In this document: positions 31,299 to 40,917 of the stretch, one piece after another
Layout: every line of letters starts with the position of its first letter
Numbering within the stretch: the stretch's first letter is position 1
Assembly (NCBI RefSeq): GCF_009649175.1
Contig: NZ_WJPO01000007.1
Location: forward strand, 1-64,000
Reading direction: 5' to 3'
Length of the DNA stretch: 64,000 nucleotides
Origin: Rhodovulum strictum
GTDB lineage: Bacteria; Pseudomonadota; Alphaproteobacteria; Rhodobacterales; Rhodobacteraceae
The notes under the pieces: generated by a model
The model's database searches: none
Told to the model about the DNA's origin: nothing
What the model saw: only the letters and a program-made list of their open reading frames with translations
Program-made: the position numbers and the translations under genes

Positions 31299-33266
31299 GT
31301 GCGCCCTCTGGTCCGTCTCTTTCCGCCGCCGATCCGCGCGGCCCTGACCAAGCATCCCAGCCCCGAGGATGTGGCGAGTGTCGTCAATGGCACGTCTGTC
31401 GCGACCTTCGTCACCGCGCTGAATGCGGTCATCTACGCCATCAGCGCCTTTGATGGCGAGGCGATGTCCTTCCTTCTGGTCTGGCTTGGCGCCGTCCTTG
31501 CGCTGTCGCTGACGCTTGCGCGGATGTCGGCCCGGGCGGTGCGGCGGACGGTGACGCGGGTTTCGTCCCGCGCGGCGCGCAGGCTGATCGTGACCTCGGT
31601 GCTGTTTGCCCTGCCCTGGGCGGCGCTGCCGATCCATGTCGTGGGGCTGCGCGGTGCGGGCGAGCCGATGGTCGTGCTGATGATCTGCATCGGCATGCTG
31701 GCCGGCGGTGCCTTCATGCTGCACCGCACCTTTGTCGCCGCGCTGGCCTTCATGGCGCCGATCCTGGCGGCGGCCATCGTCTCGTACCATCTGGGCGGCT
31801 GGACCCATGCCTGGCCATTGACGGCCTATTCCTGCGCCTATGGCCTGTTCCTGGCCTATTTCGCCTATTCCACGGGCGAAACCGCGCGCCGGCACGATAC
31901 CTCGGTCGCGGCGCTGTCGCGCGCGGTCGATGACCTGCGCAAGGCGCATGAGGACAATTACCTGCTGGCCAATATCGACGACACCACCGGCCTGCCCAAC
32001 CGCAAGGCGTTCAAGGCCCTGCTGCGCGAGGCGGCCGAGCGCTACCGGCAGGAGGATGCCGGGTTCTCGGTGCTGCTGCTGGATCTGGACCGGTTCAAGA
32101 ATGTCAACGACCTGTTCGGCCATGGCGTCGGCGACGAGCTTCTGGCCGAGATCGCGCGGCGGCTGCGCGACAACCTGTCGGCCCGCGATGTCGTGGCCCG
32201 GCTGGGCGGGGACGAGTTCGCGGTGATCCTGGTCGAGGTCAGCGACGAGCCGACGATCCGGGTCGTGGCCGAGCGGCTGATGCAGGCGTTGCAGCAACCG
32301 GCGCGGCTGGCGGGGCGGCAGCTGCATCCCGGCGCCTCGATCGGCGCGGTGATCTGCCCCGACGACGCGACCGATCCGGTCGAGTTGCTGCAAAAGGCCG
32401 ATCTGGGGCTGAACCGCGCCAAGGAGGACGGCCGCGGCCAATGCGTCAAGTTCAATGCCCAGTTGCGCGAACGGCTGATCGCGAATGACACGATCGAGGC
32501 GGGCCTGCGCCAGGCGCTGAGGGACGAGCTGATCCATGTGCAGTACCAGCCCAAGCTGGCGCTGTCCGATGGCCGCCTGCTGGGGGCCGAGGCGCTGGTA
32601 CGCTGGCGGGCGGCGGATGGGTTCATGGTGCCGCCGGACTGCTTTCTGACCATCGCCGCCGAGCGCGGGCTGTTGCCGCACCTGTCGCGCCGCATCGCCG
32701 AGGCGGTGGCGGACGATATCCTGTCCTTGCGCCGGGCCGGGTTGGATCCGGGCAAGATCGCGCTGAACATCCATCCCGACGACATCAAGTCGCCCGAACT
32801 CTTGATGGAAACCATCGAGATGTTCGAGGCGCGCGGCATCGACGGCCGCCACCTGATGCTTGAGATCACCGAAGGCTGCTTTATCGGCCGCGGCACCGAC
32901 ATGGTCAGCATGGTGCTCGATACGCTGGCCGAACGCGGCTATGAACTGTCGCTGGACGATTTCGGCACCGGGCATGCGTCGCTGTCGCATCTCAAGAAGA
33001 TCCCGGTCGCCGAGATCAAGATCGACCGCAGTTTCATCGCGGGGATCGCGGTGCGGCGCGACGACCGCGCCATCGTTGCCGCCATCGCCGAGATCGCCGG
33101 CGGCATGGGCATCCGGTCGGTCGCCGAGGGGGTCGAGGAGGCCGCGCAGCGCGACATCCTTCTGGGCATGGGCATCGAGGTGGGACAGGGCTATCTGTGG
33201 GCGCGGCCGATGTCGGCGCAAAGCTTTGCCGATTATCTTGGCCAGCGCGGGCGTGCCGCCGGATAG
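31299..33266 (+). CDS. Membrane-anchored GGDEF-EAL cyclic-di-GMP enzyme
   Basis: 655 residues starting at GTG 31299 with AAAAGGT upstream. An N-terminal sensor with about five to six membrane helices (residues 35-190) is followed by a GGDEF domain (about 225-385, intact GGDEF at 303-307) and an EAL domain (about 395-645). The EAL motif is EALVRW at 431-436, with LEITEG, DDFGTG and IKIDRSF present, so both synthesis and hydrolysis of c-di-GMP are possible. The 250-bp region upstream is A/T-richer and probably holds divergent promoters for this gene and the glycosyltransferase operon. Convergent with hypE (12-bp gap). Confidence 0.92.
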   Translation: MRPLVRLFPPPIRAALTKHPSPEDVASVVNGTSVATFVTALNAVIYAISAFDGEAMSFLLVWLGAVLALSLTLARMSARAVRRTVTRVSSRAARRLIVTSVLFALPWAALPIHVVGLRGAGEPMVVLMICIGMLAGGAFMLHRTFVAALAFMAPILAAAIVSYHLGGWTHAWPLTAYSCAYGLFLAYFAYSTGETARRHDTSVAALSRAVDDLRKAHEDNYLLANIDDTTGLPNRKAFKALLREAAERYRQEDAGFSVLLLDLDRFKNVNDLFGHGVGDELLAEIARRLRDNLSARDVVARLGGDEFAVILVEVSDEPTIRVVAERLMQALQQPARLAGRQLHPGASIGAVICPDDATDPVELLQKADLGLNRAKEDGRGQCVKFNAQLRERLIANDTIEAGLRQALRDELIHVQYQPKLALSDGRLLGAEALVRWRAADGFMVPPDCFLTIAAERGLLPHLSRRIAEAVADDILSLRRAGLDPGKIALNIHPDDIKSPELLMETIEMFEARGIDGRHLMLEITEGCFIGRGTDMVSMVLDTLAERGYELSLDDFGTGHASLSHLKKIPVAEIKIDRSFIAGIAVRRDDRAIVAAIAEIAGGMGIRSVAEGVEEAAQRDILLGMGIEVGQGYLWARPMSAQSFADYLGQRGRAAG

Positions 33267-33278
33267 GCGGCGGGCGGC

Positions 33279-34313
33279 TCAGCAGATGCGCGGCAATTGC
33301 TCGCCCACCAGCATGTCGACGATGCGGCTGCCGCCGAAGACGGTGCGCATCCGCACCTGGCCCGGATGCGCCGCGACCGCCCGCCCGATGGCCACCGCGC
33401 CACGCCCTTCGGGCCGGGCGCGCATCGCCGCCAGCGCGGCGGGGGCCTGCGCCTCGGGGACAAAGGCGACCAGCGTGCCCTCGTTCGCCAGATAAAGCGG
33501 GTCGAGGCCGAGGATTTCGCACATGCCGCGCACCTCGTCGCGCAGGGGCAGCGCGTCTTCGTCGATCTCGATCCCCAGGGCGGCGGCGGCTGCCATCTCG
33601 TTCAGCGCCGAGGCCAGCCCGCCGCGGGTCGCATCGCGCGCGGCGCGGGTGCCCGGCGCGGCGGCGATCACCGCTTCCATCAGGTGGCCAAGGCTCTGGC
33701 AGTCCGAGACAAGATCGGTCGACAGCGCCAGATCGCCCCGCGCGGCCAGGATGGTGGCGCCGTGATCGCCCAGAACGCCGTTGACGATGGCGACATCGCC
33801 GGGGCGGATCAGGTCGGCGGCAAGGTTGCGGCCGGGCGGGATCACGCCCACGCCGGTCGTGGTGACGAACAGCCCGTCGGCGGCGCCGCGGCCGACGACC
33901 TTGGTATCGCCGGTGACGATCTGCACCCCTGCCCGCGCGGCCTCTTGCGCCATGGTGGCGACGATCCGGCGCAACAGGTCGATCTCGGTGCCCTCCTCGA
34001 TGATGAAGGCGGCCGACAGCCATAGCGGCCGCGCGCCGCCCACCGCCAGATCGTTGACCGTGCCGCAGATCGCCAGCTTGCCGATATCGCCGCCGGGAAA
34101 TTCCAGCGGCGTCACCACGAAACTGTCGGTGGTCAGCGCCAGCCGCGCGCCGGGATCCGACAGCGCGGGATGGGACAGGCGGGCCTGATCCTCGGCGGTC
34201 TGGGGCTGGAAGGCGGTGGCGAACACGCTGTCGATCAGGTCGCGCATCGCCCGCCCGCCGCCGCCATGGGACAGCGTCACGCGGGTATCGCGCAGGCGGC
34301 GGGGCGCGTTCAT
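33279..34313 (-). CDS. hypE: Hydrogenase maturation protein HypE
   Basis: Dehydrates the carbamoyl group on its C-terminal cysteine to thiocyanate, the source of the CN ligands of the NiFe site. 344 residues ending in the obligatory PRIC (Cys344). The PurM-like ATP-binding blocks are TLSHGGGGRAMRDLI, LTTDSFVVTPLEFPGGDIGKLA and VTGDTKVVGRG. The start at 34313 overlaps the hypD stop by ATGA. Last gene of the hupD-hypE maturation operon. Confidence 0.96.
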   Translation of the reverse strand: MNAPRRLRDTRVTLSHGGGGRAMRDLIDSVFATAFQPQTAEDQARLSHPALSDPGARLALTTDSFVVTPLEFPGGDIGKLAICGTVNDLAVGGARPLWLSAAFIIEEGTEIDLLRRIVATMAQEAARAGVQIVTGDTKVVGRGAADGLFVTTTGVGVIPPGRNLAADLIRPGDVAIVNGVLGDHGATILAARGDLALSTDLVSDCQSLGHLMEAVIAAAPGTRAARDATRGGLASALNEMAAAAALGIEIDEDALPLRDEVRGMCEILGLDPLYLANEGTLVAFVPEAQAPAALAAMRARPEGRGAVAIGRAVAAHPGQVRMRTVFGGSRIVDMLVGEQLPRIC

Positions 34314-35452
34314 TCCGCCGCCTCGCGGCCGCGCGCGCCGCCATATTGCCAATAGGCCGCGCAGGCCCCTTCGGAGCTGACCATCAGCGCGCCCAGCGGC
34401 ATGTCGGGGGTGCAGCCCTGGCCGAATTGCGGGCAGGCGGTGGGGCGGATGCGGCCGGTCATCACCGCCCCGCAGGCGCAGCCCTCGGGTTCGGGCACAT
34501 GGCGCGGCCCGGCGGCATAGCCCACGCCGAATTTCTCCTCGGCATCGAAGGCGGCATATTTCGCGCGGATGCGCAGCCCCGAGGCGTCGATCTCGCCAAG
34601 GCCGCGCCATTCGAAACTGGGGCGGCGTTCATAGACATCGGCGATGGCGGCCAGGCTGACGGGGTTGCCATGTTCGGGCACGACGCGGGCATACTGGTTT
34701 TCCACCTCTGCCCGGCGCTGGTGGATCTGGTCCAGCACCATCAGCACCGATTGCAACAGGTCCAGCGGCTCGAACCCCGCGACCACGATGGGCTTGCCGT
34801 AATCCTGCGCGATGAAATCATAGGGATGGGTGCCGATCACCATCGACACATGGCCCGGCCCGATGAAGCCGTCCAGCACCATATGCGGGTCGTCCAGCAG
34901 CGCGCGGATCGGTTCGGGCACCGTGATGTGATTGCAGAAGACGCTGAAATTGGGCAGGTTTTCGCGCGCCGCCTGCTGGATCGACAGCGCGGTAGAGGGG
35001 GTCGTGGTCTCGAAGCCGAGGCCGAAGAACACCACTTCGCGGCCGGGATTGCGCCGCGCCAGTTCCAGCGCGTCGAGCGGGGAATAGACCATGCGGATAT
35101 CGGCGCCCTCGGCCTTGGCCTGCATCAGCGACTTGCGCGTGCCGGGCACCCGCATCGCATCGCCGAAGGTGGTAAAGATCACCTCTGGCCGTTCCGCGAT
35201 TTCCACGCATTCGTCCACGCGGCTCATCGGCAGCACGCAGACCGGGCAGCCGGGGCCGTGGATGAACTCGACCCCCTCATGCACCAGCTTGTCCAGCCCG
35301 AAGCGAAAGATCGCATGGGTGTGGCCGCCGCAGATTTCCATGATGTGAACGGGTTTCTCGCGTGTGGCGCCGATGGCATCGGCCACCTGTGCGATGCGGG
35401 CCAGAAGGGCGCGGGCGGCTTTCGGGTCGCGGAATTCGGTGGCGTATTTCAT
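34310..35452 (-). CDS. hypD: Hydrogenase maturation protein HypD
   Basis: [4Fe-4S] scaffold on which, with HypC, the Fe(CN)2CO unit is assembled. 380 residues. CGGHTHAIFRFG carries the conserved active-site cysteine, followed by HGPGCPVCVLP and GLGFETTTPSTA; the C-terminal cluster ligands lie in EPEGCACGAVMTGRIRPTACPQFGQGCTP. Start ATG 35452 overlaps the hypC stop as ATGA. Confidence 0.97.
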   Translation of the reverse strand: MKYATEFRDPKAARALLARIAQVADAIGATREKPVHIMEICGGHTHAIFRFGLDKLVHEGVEFIHGPGCPVCVLPMSRVDECVEIAERPEVIFTTFGDAMRVPGTRKSLMQAKAEGADIRMVYSPLDALELARRNPGREVVFFGLGFETTTPSTALSIQQAARENLPNFSVFCNHITVPEPIRALLDDPHMVLDGFIGPGHVSMVIGTHPYDFIAQDYGKPIVVAGFEPLDLLQSVLMVLDQIHQRRAEVENQYARVVPEHGNPVSLAAIADVYERRPSFEWRGLGEIDASGLRIRAKYAAFDAEEKFGVGYAAGPRHVPEPEGCACGAVMTGRIRPTACPQFGQGCTPDMPLGALMVSSEGACAAYWQYGGARGREAAE

Positions 35453-35739
35453 GCCCCCCCCTCCAGCGCCTTCTGCCCCTCGGCCATGGCCTCCAGCGCC
35501 TCCTGGGCCTCGCCCAGATCGCGCAGGGCGTCCAGCGTGCGCGCGGCCTCGTCCGCGTCGATCAGGGCCATGGCAAAGCCGACATGGATCAGCGCCCATT
35601 CGCCCACCAGCGCGGCGATGGGGCGGTCCAGCACGCAGGCGATGTTGACCTCGCGGCGCACGCCAGACACCTCGGCCAGGGCGGTCATGCGGGTCTCGTC
35701 GGTGATGGCCACGATCCGGCCGGGGATGCCAAGGCACAT
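35449..35739 (-). CDS. hypC: Hydrogenase maturation chaperone HypC
   Basis: 96 residues beginning MCLGIPGRI, with the N-terminal Cys2 that coordinates the Fe(CN)2CO unit during transfer from HypD to the hydrogenase large-subunit precursor. The conserved VGEWALIHVGFAMALIDADEA block follows. It starts one base after the hupR stop. A second family member (HupF) is encoded at 41300-41620. Confidence 0.96.
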   Translation of the reverse strand: MCLGIPGRIVAITDETRMTALAEVSGVRREVNIACVLDRPIAALVGEWALIHVGFAMALIDADEAARTLDALRDLGEAQEALEAMAEGQKALEGGA

Positions 35740-35740
35740 C

Positions 35741-37228
35741 TCAGTCCTCCTCCTCGTCCTGCGTCACGCGGCCCGACGGGTCGGCGATGCCGTAGCGGTC
35801 GAGTTTGGCGCGCAGCCCCACCCGGGACAGGCCCAGTTCGGCGGCCGCGCGGCTCTTGTTCCAGCGATGGCGGGTCAGCGTTTCGCGCAGGATGCGCATT
35901 TCCATCAGTTCCACCCGGTCCTTGAGCGTGCCATCCGCGGTCAGCGCCGCCTCGGCCGAGCGGTCGGCGCCCTCCTCGCCCGGGGGGGCCTGAAGGATGT
36001 GGCGCGAGATCAGGTCGGCGCCCAGAACGGTATCCTGGGCAAAGACCAGCATGCGCGTGATCTCGTTCCTCAACTCGCGCAGGTTGCCGGGCCAGTCGTG
36101 GTTTTCCAGAAACCCCAGCGCCGCCTCGTCCAGCCCATGCACCGGCTTGCCATGCTGGGCGGCCAGATCGTCCAGCATCGCCTGGGCCAGGATCGCGACA
36201 TCGCCGCGCCGGGCGCGCAGCGGCGGCACCGCGATCTCGCCCGCGGCAAGCGCGAAATAGAGATCGGCGCGAAACGCCCCCTCGGCCACGCGCGCGCGCA
36301 GGTCGCAGCCCGCGCCGCAGATCAGCCGCAGGTTCGAGCGCAGCGTTTCCTGCCCGCCGACCGGGGTAAAGGCGCCCTCGGTCAGCACCCGCAGGATCGC
36401 CAGTTGCAATCCCGGCGAGGCGGTTTCGATCCCGCCAAGGTAAAGCGTGCCGCGATCGGCCTTCTGGATCAGGCCGATCCGCGCCACCCCGCCCAGGGCG
36501 ATGCCGCGCTTGGCGCCCATCAGTTCGATCAGCGCCAGATCCTCGGGCAGGCCGGCAAGGTTGAGGTCGTAGAACGGCTTGTCCGACCGCAGCGAGCCGT
36601 AATGCATGGCCCGCGCGATCTGTGCCTTGGCGGAACCCGGCTCGCCGACCAGCAGCACCGGCACGTCGAAGGTGGCGAACTGGCGGGCGGCGGCGATGGT
36701 GGCGTTCATCGGCGAATGGGGCGCGCGCAGCACGGTTTCGAACCCCATGCCCTCGCGCAGCGCGCGGCGGCGCTTTTCCAGCCGCGACTCGGCGGTCGAA
36801 CTGAGCAGCCGCATTTCCAGCGCCAGCCGCTCGTTCTCGCGCGCGAGATGGAACAGGCGGGCGGCGTTGCGCACGGCGACCAGCAATTGTTCGGGATGCC
36901 AGGGCTTGGTCAGGAACTGGTGGATGCCGGCGGCGTTGATCGCCTCGATCATCGCGCCGGGATCGGTGTAGCCGGTAATCAGCAGGCGCACGGTTTCGGG
37001 CCAGCGTTCGCGGATCTCGGCCAGGAAGGCGACGCCGGTCTGGCCCGGCATGCGCTGGTCGCAGATCACCACCTGCACCCATTCCTGTTCCAGCAGACGC
37101 GCCGCCTCGGCCGCGCCGGGCGCGGTCAGCACGTGGAATTCGTCCTCCAGCGCCATGCGCATCGCCGCCAGCGAATGCGGCTCGTCATCGACCAGCAGGA
37201 TCGCGGGAGCGGCAGCGTCGCGCGGCAT
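35741..37228 (-). CDS. hupR: Response regulator HupR, hydrogenase transcriptional activator
   Basis: 495-residue NtrC-type protein: receiver domain with phosphorylatable Asp57 ([10 protein letters not shown]) and Lys108 (FLTKPW), AAA+ domain, and C-terminal Fis-type HTH ([20 protein letters not shown]). The AAA+ motifs are degraded. Walker A is GEPGSAKAQ (194-202), the GAFTGA loop is replaced by GIALGG (242-247), and Walker B reads GTLYLGGI without the acidic pair. This fits R. capsulatus HupR, which activates with the housekeeping sigma factor and in its unphosphorylated form. The gene sits between hypB (TGATG overlap) and hypC, as in R. capsulatus. Target: the hupS promoter. Confidence 0.95.
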   Translation of the reverse strand: MPRDAAAPAILLVDDEPHSLAAMRMALEDEFHVLTAPGAAEAARLLEQEWVQVVICDQRMPGQTGVAFLAEIRERWPETVRLLITGYTDPGAMIEAINAAGIHQFLTKPWHPEQLLVAVRNAARLFHLARENERLALEMRLLSSTAESRLEKRRRALREGMGFETVLRAPHSPMNATIAAARQFATFDVPVLLVGEPGSAKAQIARAMHYGSLRSDKPFYDLNLAGLPEDLALIELMGAKRGIALGGVARIGLIQKADRGTLYLGGIETASPGLQLAILRVLTEGAFTPVGGQETLRSNLRLICGAGCDLRARVAEGAFRADLYFALAAGEIAVPPLRARRGDVAILAQAMLDDLAAQHGKPVHGLDEAALGFLENHDWPGNLRELRNEITRMLVFAQDTVLGADLISRHILQAPPGEEGADRSAEAALTADGTLKDRVELMEMRILRETLTRHRWNKSRAAAELGLSRVGLRAKLDRYGIADPSGRVTQDEEED

Positions 37229-38100
37229 CAGGCCGCCCCGCCGGATTTCGCGGCAAGACCGGCGCGCAGCCAGTCGATCCAGGCCGCCATCCCCTCGCCG
37301 GTCCGGGCCGAGACGCGCAGGATCGCGATGTCGGGATTCACCCGGCGCAGGTTCGCCTCGTAGGCGTCGAGATCGGCGTCGCAATGCGGGGCAAGGTCGG
37401 TCTTGTTCAGGATCGCCAGCCGGGCGGCGGTGAACATGTCGGGATATTTCAGGGGCTTGTCCTCGCCCTCGGTGACCGAGAGGATCGCGACCTTGGCATC
37501 CTCGCCCAGATCGAAGGCGGCGGGGCAGACCAGGTTGCCGACATTCTCGATGAACAGAAGCGCGCCGCGGGGAAGGCCAAGGTGGTCCATCGCGTGGGCG
37601 ACCATATGCGCGTCCAGATGGCAGCCCTTGCCGGTATTGACCTGGATCGCGGGGGCGCCGGTGGCGCGGATGCGGTCGGCATCGTTGCTGGTCTGCTGGT
37701 CGCCCTCGATCACGGCCAGCGGCTGGCCGTCCAGCATGGCGATGGTCCGGCACAGAAGCGTCGTCTTGCCAGAGCCGGGCGAGGAGACGAGGTTGACCGC
37801 AAAGGCCCCCAGCGCCCTGAGCACGCGGCGGTTGCCGCTGGCATGGGCGTCGTTCTTCGACAGGATGTCGGTCTCGATCTCGATCAGGCGGGCCTGGCTG
37901 ACACCCGCAACGGCAACCCCCGCCGCGCCCTGGCCGAAATGCAGGTCGCCCTGCGGGCCGTGATGGTGGTGCCCGTGGTCATGCCCGTGGTCGTGGTCAT
38001 GGTGGTGATGGTGATGCCCGTGGCCGTGGGGGTGATCGTGGTCATGGCTGTGCGCCTTGCCCTCGGTCGTTGCCGTGCCGCATCCGCAAACCGTACACAT
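37228..38100 (-). CDS. hypB: Hydrogenase nickel incorporation GTPase HypB
   Basis: Metal-binding GTPase that inserts nickel together with HypA. 290 residues. The N-terminal CxxCGC nickel site is MCTVCGCG. A long histidine-rich stretch at about 18-47 can store many nickel ions. G-domain: [23 protein letters not shown] and NKTDL. The ATG at 38100 overlaps the hypA stop as TGATG. The His tract, not a DNA repeat array, explains the GGTGGTG-like sequence around 37965-38050. Confidence 0.97.
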   Translation of the reverse strand: MCTVCGCGTATTEGKAHSHDHDHPHGHGHHHHHHDHDHGHDHGHHHHGPQGDLHFGQGAAGVAVAGVSQARLIEIETDILSKNDAHASGNRRVLRALGAFAVNLVSSPGSGKTTLLCRTIAMLDGQPLAVIEGDQQTSNDADRIRATGAPAIQVNTGKGCHLDAHMVAHAMDHLGLPRGALLFIENVGNLVCPAAFDLGEDAKVAILSVTEGEDKPLKYPDMFTAARLAILNKTDLAPHCDADLDAYEANLRRVNPDIAILRVSARTGEGMAAWIDWLRAGLAAKSGGAA

Positions 38101-38441
38101 CAGATCACCTCCATATCCCTGATCCGCATCTCGTCGCCCGCAACGGGCATCAGCCGCCCGCCGCCGCATTGCGGGCACGGGTCCAGCCGTTCGGCGATCT
38201 CGACCTCGTCGCCGCAATCATAGCAGAGCGCGCGGCCGGGCAGGTCGATCATCTCGAGCCGTGCGCCCTCGGCCGGGCTGCCGCGCATCACCACGTCAAA
38301 GGCGAATTCCAGCGCCTGTTTCTCGACGCCCGCGAAGCGGCCGATTTCCAGCCGCAGCGTGCGGACCGCGGAAAAGCCATGCGCGCGGGCCTGATCCTCG
38401 ACGATCCCGCGGATGCCTTCGCAGAGCGACATCTCATGCAT
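38100..38441 (-). CDS. hypA: Hydrogenase nickel incorporation protein HypA
   Basis: 113-residue nickel chaperone. MHEMSLCEG gives the N-terminal nickel site (Met1, His2), and the zinc finger is CYDC...CPQC. It overlaps the hupK stop by 8 bp. Confidence 0.97.
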   Translation of the reverse strand: MHEMSLCEGIRGIVEDQARAHGFSAVRTLRLEIGRFAGVEKQALEFAFDVVMRGSPAEGARLEMIDLPGRALCYDCGDEVEIAERLDPCPQCGGGRLMPVAGDEMRIRDMEVI

Positions 38442-39324
38442 TCTGGGCCTCGCGGATGGTCACGGCGATGCAGGGGTCGAGGATGTCGACGACAAGCGGC
38501 GCCAGATGCGCCCGGGCGGGGGGCAGCGTGGCCAGCGCCTGCGCCAGCGCGCCGCCCGGCGCCAGCAGGTGATCGGTGGGCGTCATGCGGGCAAAGGCGG
38601 TGACGCGCCCGGCGCCGACGCGCGCGGACAGGGCATAACACCCGCGCGCGGCGGGGACGAAGACCCAGTTGCCCTGCCTGCGGGGCGCCAGATCGGCCCG
38701 GCCCGCGGCCAGCGCGTCCAGATCGGCCAGCCGCGCCAGCGCCCGCCAGAGCGGCCCGCGCCCGAACCGCGATTCCGTGGCGGACAGCAGGGGGGCATCG
38801 GCATTGCGCGCGGCGGGGGTGTTTTCCTGGGCCAGCGCGGCGACCAGCGTTTCGGGGCGCGGCGCGGGCAGGTCGGCCACCGCCTCGCCGGGGGCGAAGG
38901 CGTCGGCGATGGCGGCCAGAACCGGCGCGACACCCGCGCCCGCGGCCAGCCAGCGCGGGAAATCGTCGGGGTCGGGCAGGCGCGCGGCGGGACCGAAGAT
39001 CGCGGCCCCCAGCGCCCCGGGGCCGGGCAGCGGGGCGGGCGGCAGGCCCAGCCGCCGCGGCCAGAGCACGCAGAACCGGGCCAGATGTTCGTGGAGTATC
39101 TCGCACCCAAGGGCGGCGTGATCCTGGGGGCCGAGGGGCAGGCCAAGCGCCAGCCGCGCGCCCATGCCCTGCGCCGCGCGGCAGAGGTTGAAGAGCCGCG
39201 GCAACAGCTCGGCGGCCTCAAGGGGGGTGCGGCCCAGCAGCAACGCCTCGACCGGCGCGGGCACGGGGGGGCGGATGCGCACCCCCCCCGGCGTCAGCGC
39301 GATGTCGAGCGCGGCAAGGCTCAT
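38434..39324 (-). CDS. hupK: Hydrogenase expression/formation protein HupK
   Basis: 296 residues. Distantly related to hydrogenase large subunits: the C-terminal [14 protein letters not shown] is a remnant of the DPC-x-x-C motif, and [16 protein letters not shown] resembles the N-terminal RxCxxC region with only one cysteine. HupK proteins are thought to act as scaffold during active-site assembly for uptake hydrogenases under air. The start at 39324 overlaps the hupJ stop by ATGA. Position between hupJ and hypA matches R. capsulatus. Confidence 0.9.
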   Translation of the reverse strand: MSLAALDIALTPGGVRIRPPVPAPVEALLLGRTPLEAAELLPRLFNLCRAAQGMGARLALGLPLGPQDHAALGCEILHEHLARFCVLWPRRLGLPPAPLPGPGALGAAIFGPAARLPDPDDFPRWLAAGAGVAPVLAAIADAFAPGEAVADLPAPRPETLVAALAQENTPAARNADAPLLSATESRFGRGPLWRALARLADLDALAAGRADLAPRRQGNWVFVPAARGCYALSARVGAGRVTAFARMTPTDHLLAPGGALAQALATLPPARAHLAPLVVDILDPCIAVTIREAQNA

Positions 39325-40076
39325 TCCCCCGGCGCCCCCGCGGCCAGCCCGCCCGAGATCACCGCCCGGCGCGAGGGTTGCGGGGCGGGTGCGGGGGGCG
39401 CAAGTTCGGCCACGCGCGCGGCGCGGATCTCGGCGGCGCGGTCGGTCTCGTCCCGGTTCTCGGGGCGGAACAGTTCGGTCATCACCGCGCGGGCGACCTC
39501 GACCACCTGCAACTGGCTGGGAAAATCGCCCATCGGCGAGAACAGCGAGCACGCCTTGTAGCCGCCCACCATCGGCCGGACATTGTGCAGGAATTCGTAG
39601 ATGCCCGAGGGGAAGACGATTTCCTCTTTGGTGCCGGGGGTCAGGGTGGACCAGTCCTCGCCCTCGGCGGGCAGCATCACAAGGTTCATGCACCAGGGCG
39701 CGACCAGCACCCCCAGCGCGCGGCCCTCATGCGCGACAAAGCCCACCGCCTCGACATGCAGGGCCTTGTTGCAGAGCGGCACGTCGCGCATCTTGGCATG
39801 CCAGATCTCGCGGAAATCGGCTTCGAGTGCGGCGGCGCGGGTGGCGATCCGCGCGGCAAGGGCGTCGGCATCGGGATCGGCGCGCAGCAGGAAACTGGCG
39901 CGTGGGGCGTCGCAATTGGGGCAGGTCCAGTCGTCGGGCAGCGCGGAAAAGGGGGTGCCGGGCAGCACCTGGCGAAAGGCGTCGCCCTCGGCCGGGTCAT
40001 AGACCGCCCAGCAGATCCGGCATTCCAGGATCGCGGCGGGGCCGTGGGCGGCAGGATCGCCGGGCTGCGCGCTCAT
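39321..40076 (-). CDS. hupJ: HupI-HupJ fusion: rubredoxin plus HybE-family chaperone
   Basis: 251 residues. Residues 17-65 form a rubredoxin: LECRICWAVYDPAEG and LPDDWTCPNCDAPRASF with both CxxC pairs and the conserved DDW. From about 75 to 215 is the HupJ/HybE assembly domain (MRDVPLCNKALHVEAVGF, LVAPWCMNLVMLP, FPSGIYEFLHN, CSLFSPMGDFPSQ). A proline/alanine-rich tail ends the protein. In Rhizobium these are separate hupI and hupJ genes. The rubredoxin is thought to protect HupS maturation from oxygen. ATGA couplings on both sides. Confidence 0.92.
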   Translation of the reverse strand: MSAQPGDPAAHGPAAILECRICWAVYDPAEGDAFRQVLPGTPFSALPDDWTCPNCDAPRASFLLRADPDADALAARIATRAAALEADFREIWHAKMRDVPLCNKALHVEAVGFVAHEGRALGVLVAPWCMNLVMLPAEGEDWSTLTPGTKEEIVFPSGIYEFLHNVRPMVGGYKACSLFSPMGDFPSQLQVVEVARAVMTELFRPENRDETDRAAEIRAARVAELAPPAPAPQPSRRAVISGGLAAGAPGE

Positions 40077-40906
40077 CCGATCGCCTCCAGCACCTCGTCC
40101 AGACGTTCGGCGCTGTCGGCCAGATCCTCGGGCGCGGCCAGCGCGACCAGCGGCATGTCCGTCACCTCGAACGTGTCGAGGATGAGCGTATCCATCGAGT
40201 TGTAGAACCGCACCCGCCAGACGAAGGGCGTGGCCGTCGCCTCGATCCGGCAATTGCCATAGCCGCGCGACAGGATGGTGACGGCGCCCTGCCCCAGCCC
40301 GTCGTCAAGCCAGTCCAGATCGCCCTGCGTATGGGGCAGCAGCGTCAGGTTGAGCACATGCGGGTCGGTGCCGGGGCGGAAGGCGGCGGATTTGTCCAGC
40401 AGTTCGGCCAGCAGCGCGGGCGCGTTGAACACGTCCGGCCCGCGGGGCGCATCGAGCCCCAGCCCCGGGCGCACCGGGTCGAAGGCCGCCAGCGCGCGGG
40501 CGGGCACGGCGCCGATCTCGACCCGGTCGACGCCTGCGCCCAGCACCTGCCAGACCCCGGCAAAGACGCTTTCCTGCACCGCGACCGAGGGGATGCCGCG
40601 GATCTTCATCGACACCTCGCCCTGGCCCAGCGTTTCGGCGATCAGCTTGCGCGCGGCCGGCGCCATGCCTGACAGCACGATGCTGGCGCCCGCGCCGGTT
40701 TCGGCGCTGTGGGCGCAGGCGCGGGCGATGCGGGCCAGAACCTCGCGCGCGGGGGCGGCGGCGTCGGCATCGGTGATGTCGGGGATGCGGGGCTCGAACA
40801 CGCGCATGCCCGAGGGCATGGGCAGGTAGCTGGGGGCATCCTCGCCCTCGCCGGGCTGGGCGCCGGGGCCGAAGCCGGTGGGGGGCAAGAGAAAACTCGT
40901 GACCAT
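40073..40906 (-). CDS. hupH: Hydrogenase expression/formation protein HupH
   Basis: 277 residues of the HupH/HyaF family. GEVSMKIRGIPSVAVQESVFAGVW and SRGYGNCRIEATATPFVWRVRFYNSMDTLILDTFEV are the two characteristic regions. Family members associate with the small subunit during FeS cluster assembly. Start ATG 40906, 11 bp after hupG. Confidence 0.92.
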   Translation of the reverse strand: MVTSFLLPPTGFGPGAQPGEGEDAPSYLPMPSGMRVFEPRIPDITDADAAAPAREVLARIARACAHSAETGAGASIVLSGMAPAARKLIAETLGQGEVSMKIRGIPSVAVQESVFAGVWQVLGAGVDRVEIGAVPARALAAFDPVRPGLGLDAPRGPDVFNAPALLAELLDKSAAFRPGTDPHVLNLTLLPHTQGDLDWLDDGLGQGAVTILSRGYGNCRIEATATPFVWRVRFYNSMDTLILDTFEVTDMPLVALAAPEDLADSAERLDEVLEAIG

Positions 40907-40917
40907 GTGGCCTCCTC

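Noticed and set aside
34346-37363. A 1005-codon open frame on the plus strand across hypD-hupR
   Set aside because: It is antisense to four well-supported hyp/hup genes and has Arg/Gly/His-rich low-similarity sequence; long antisense frames are expected at this GC content.
37965-38050. Apparent short tandem repeat or CRISPR-like GTGGTC/CATGG pattern
   Set aside because: It is the codon repeat of the histidine-rich nickel-storage stretch of HypB.
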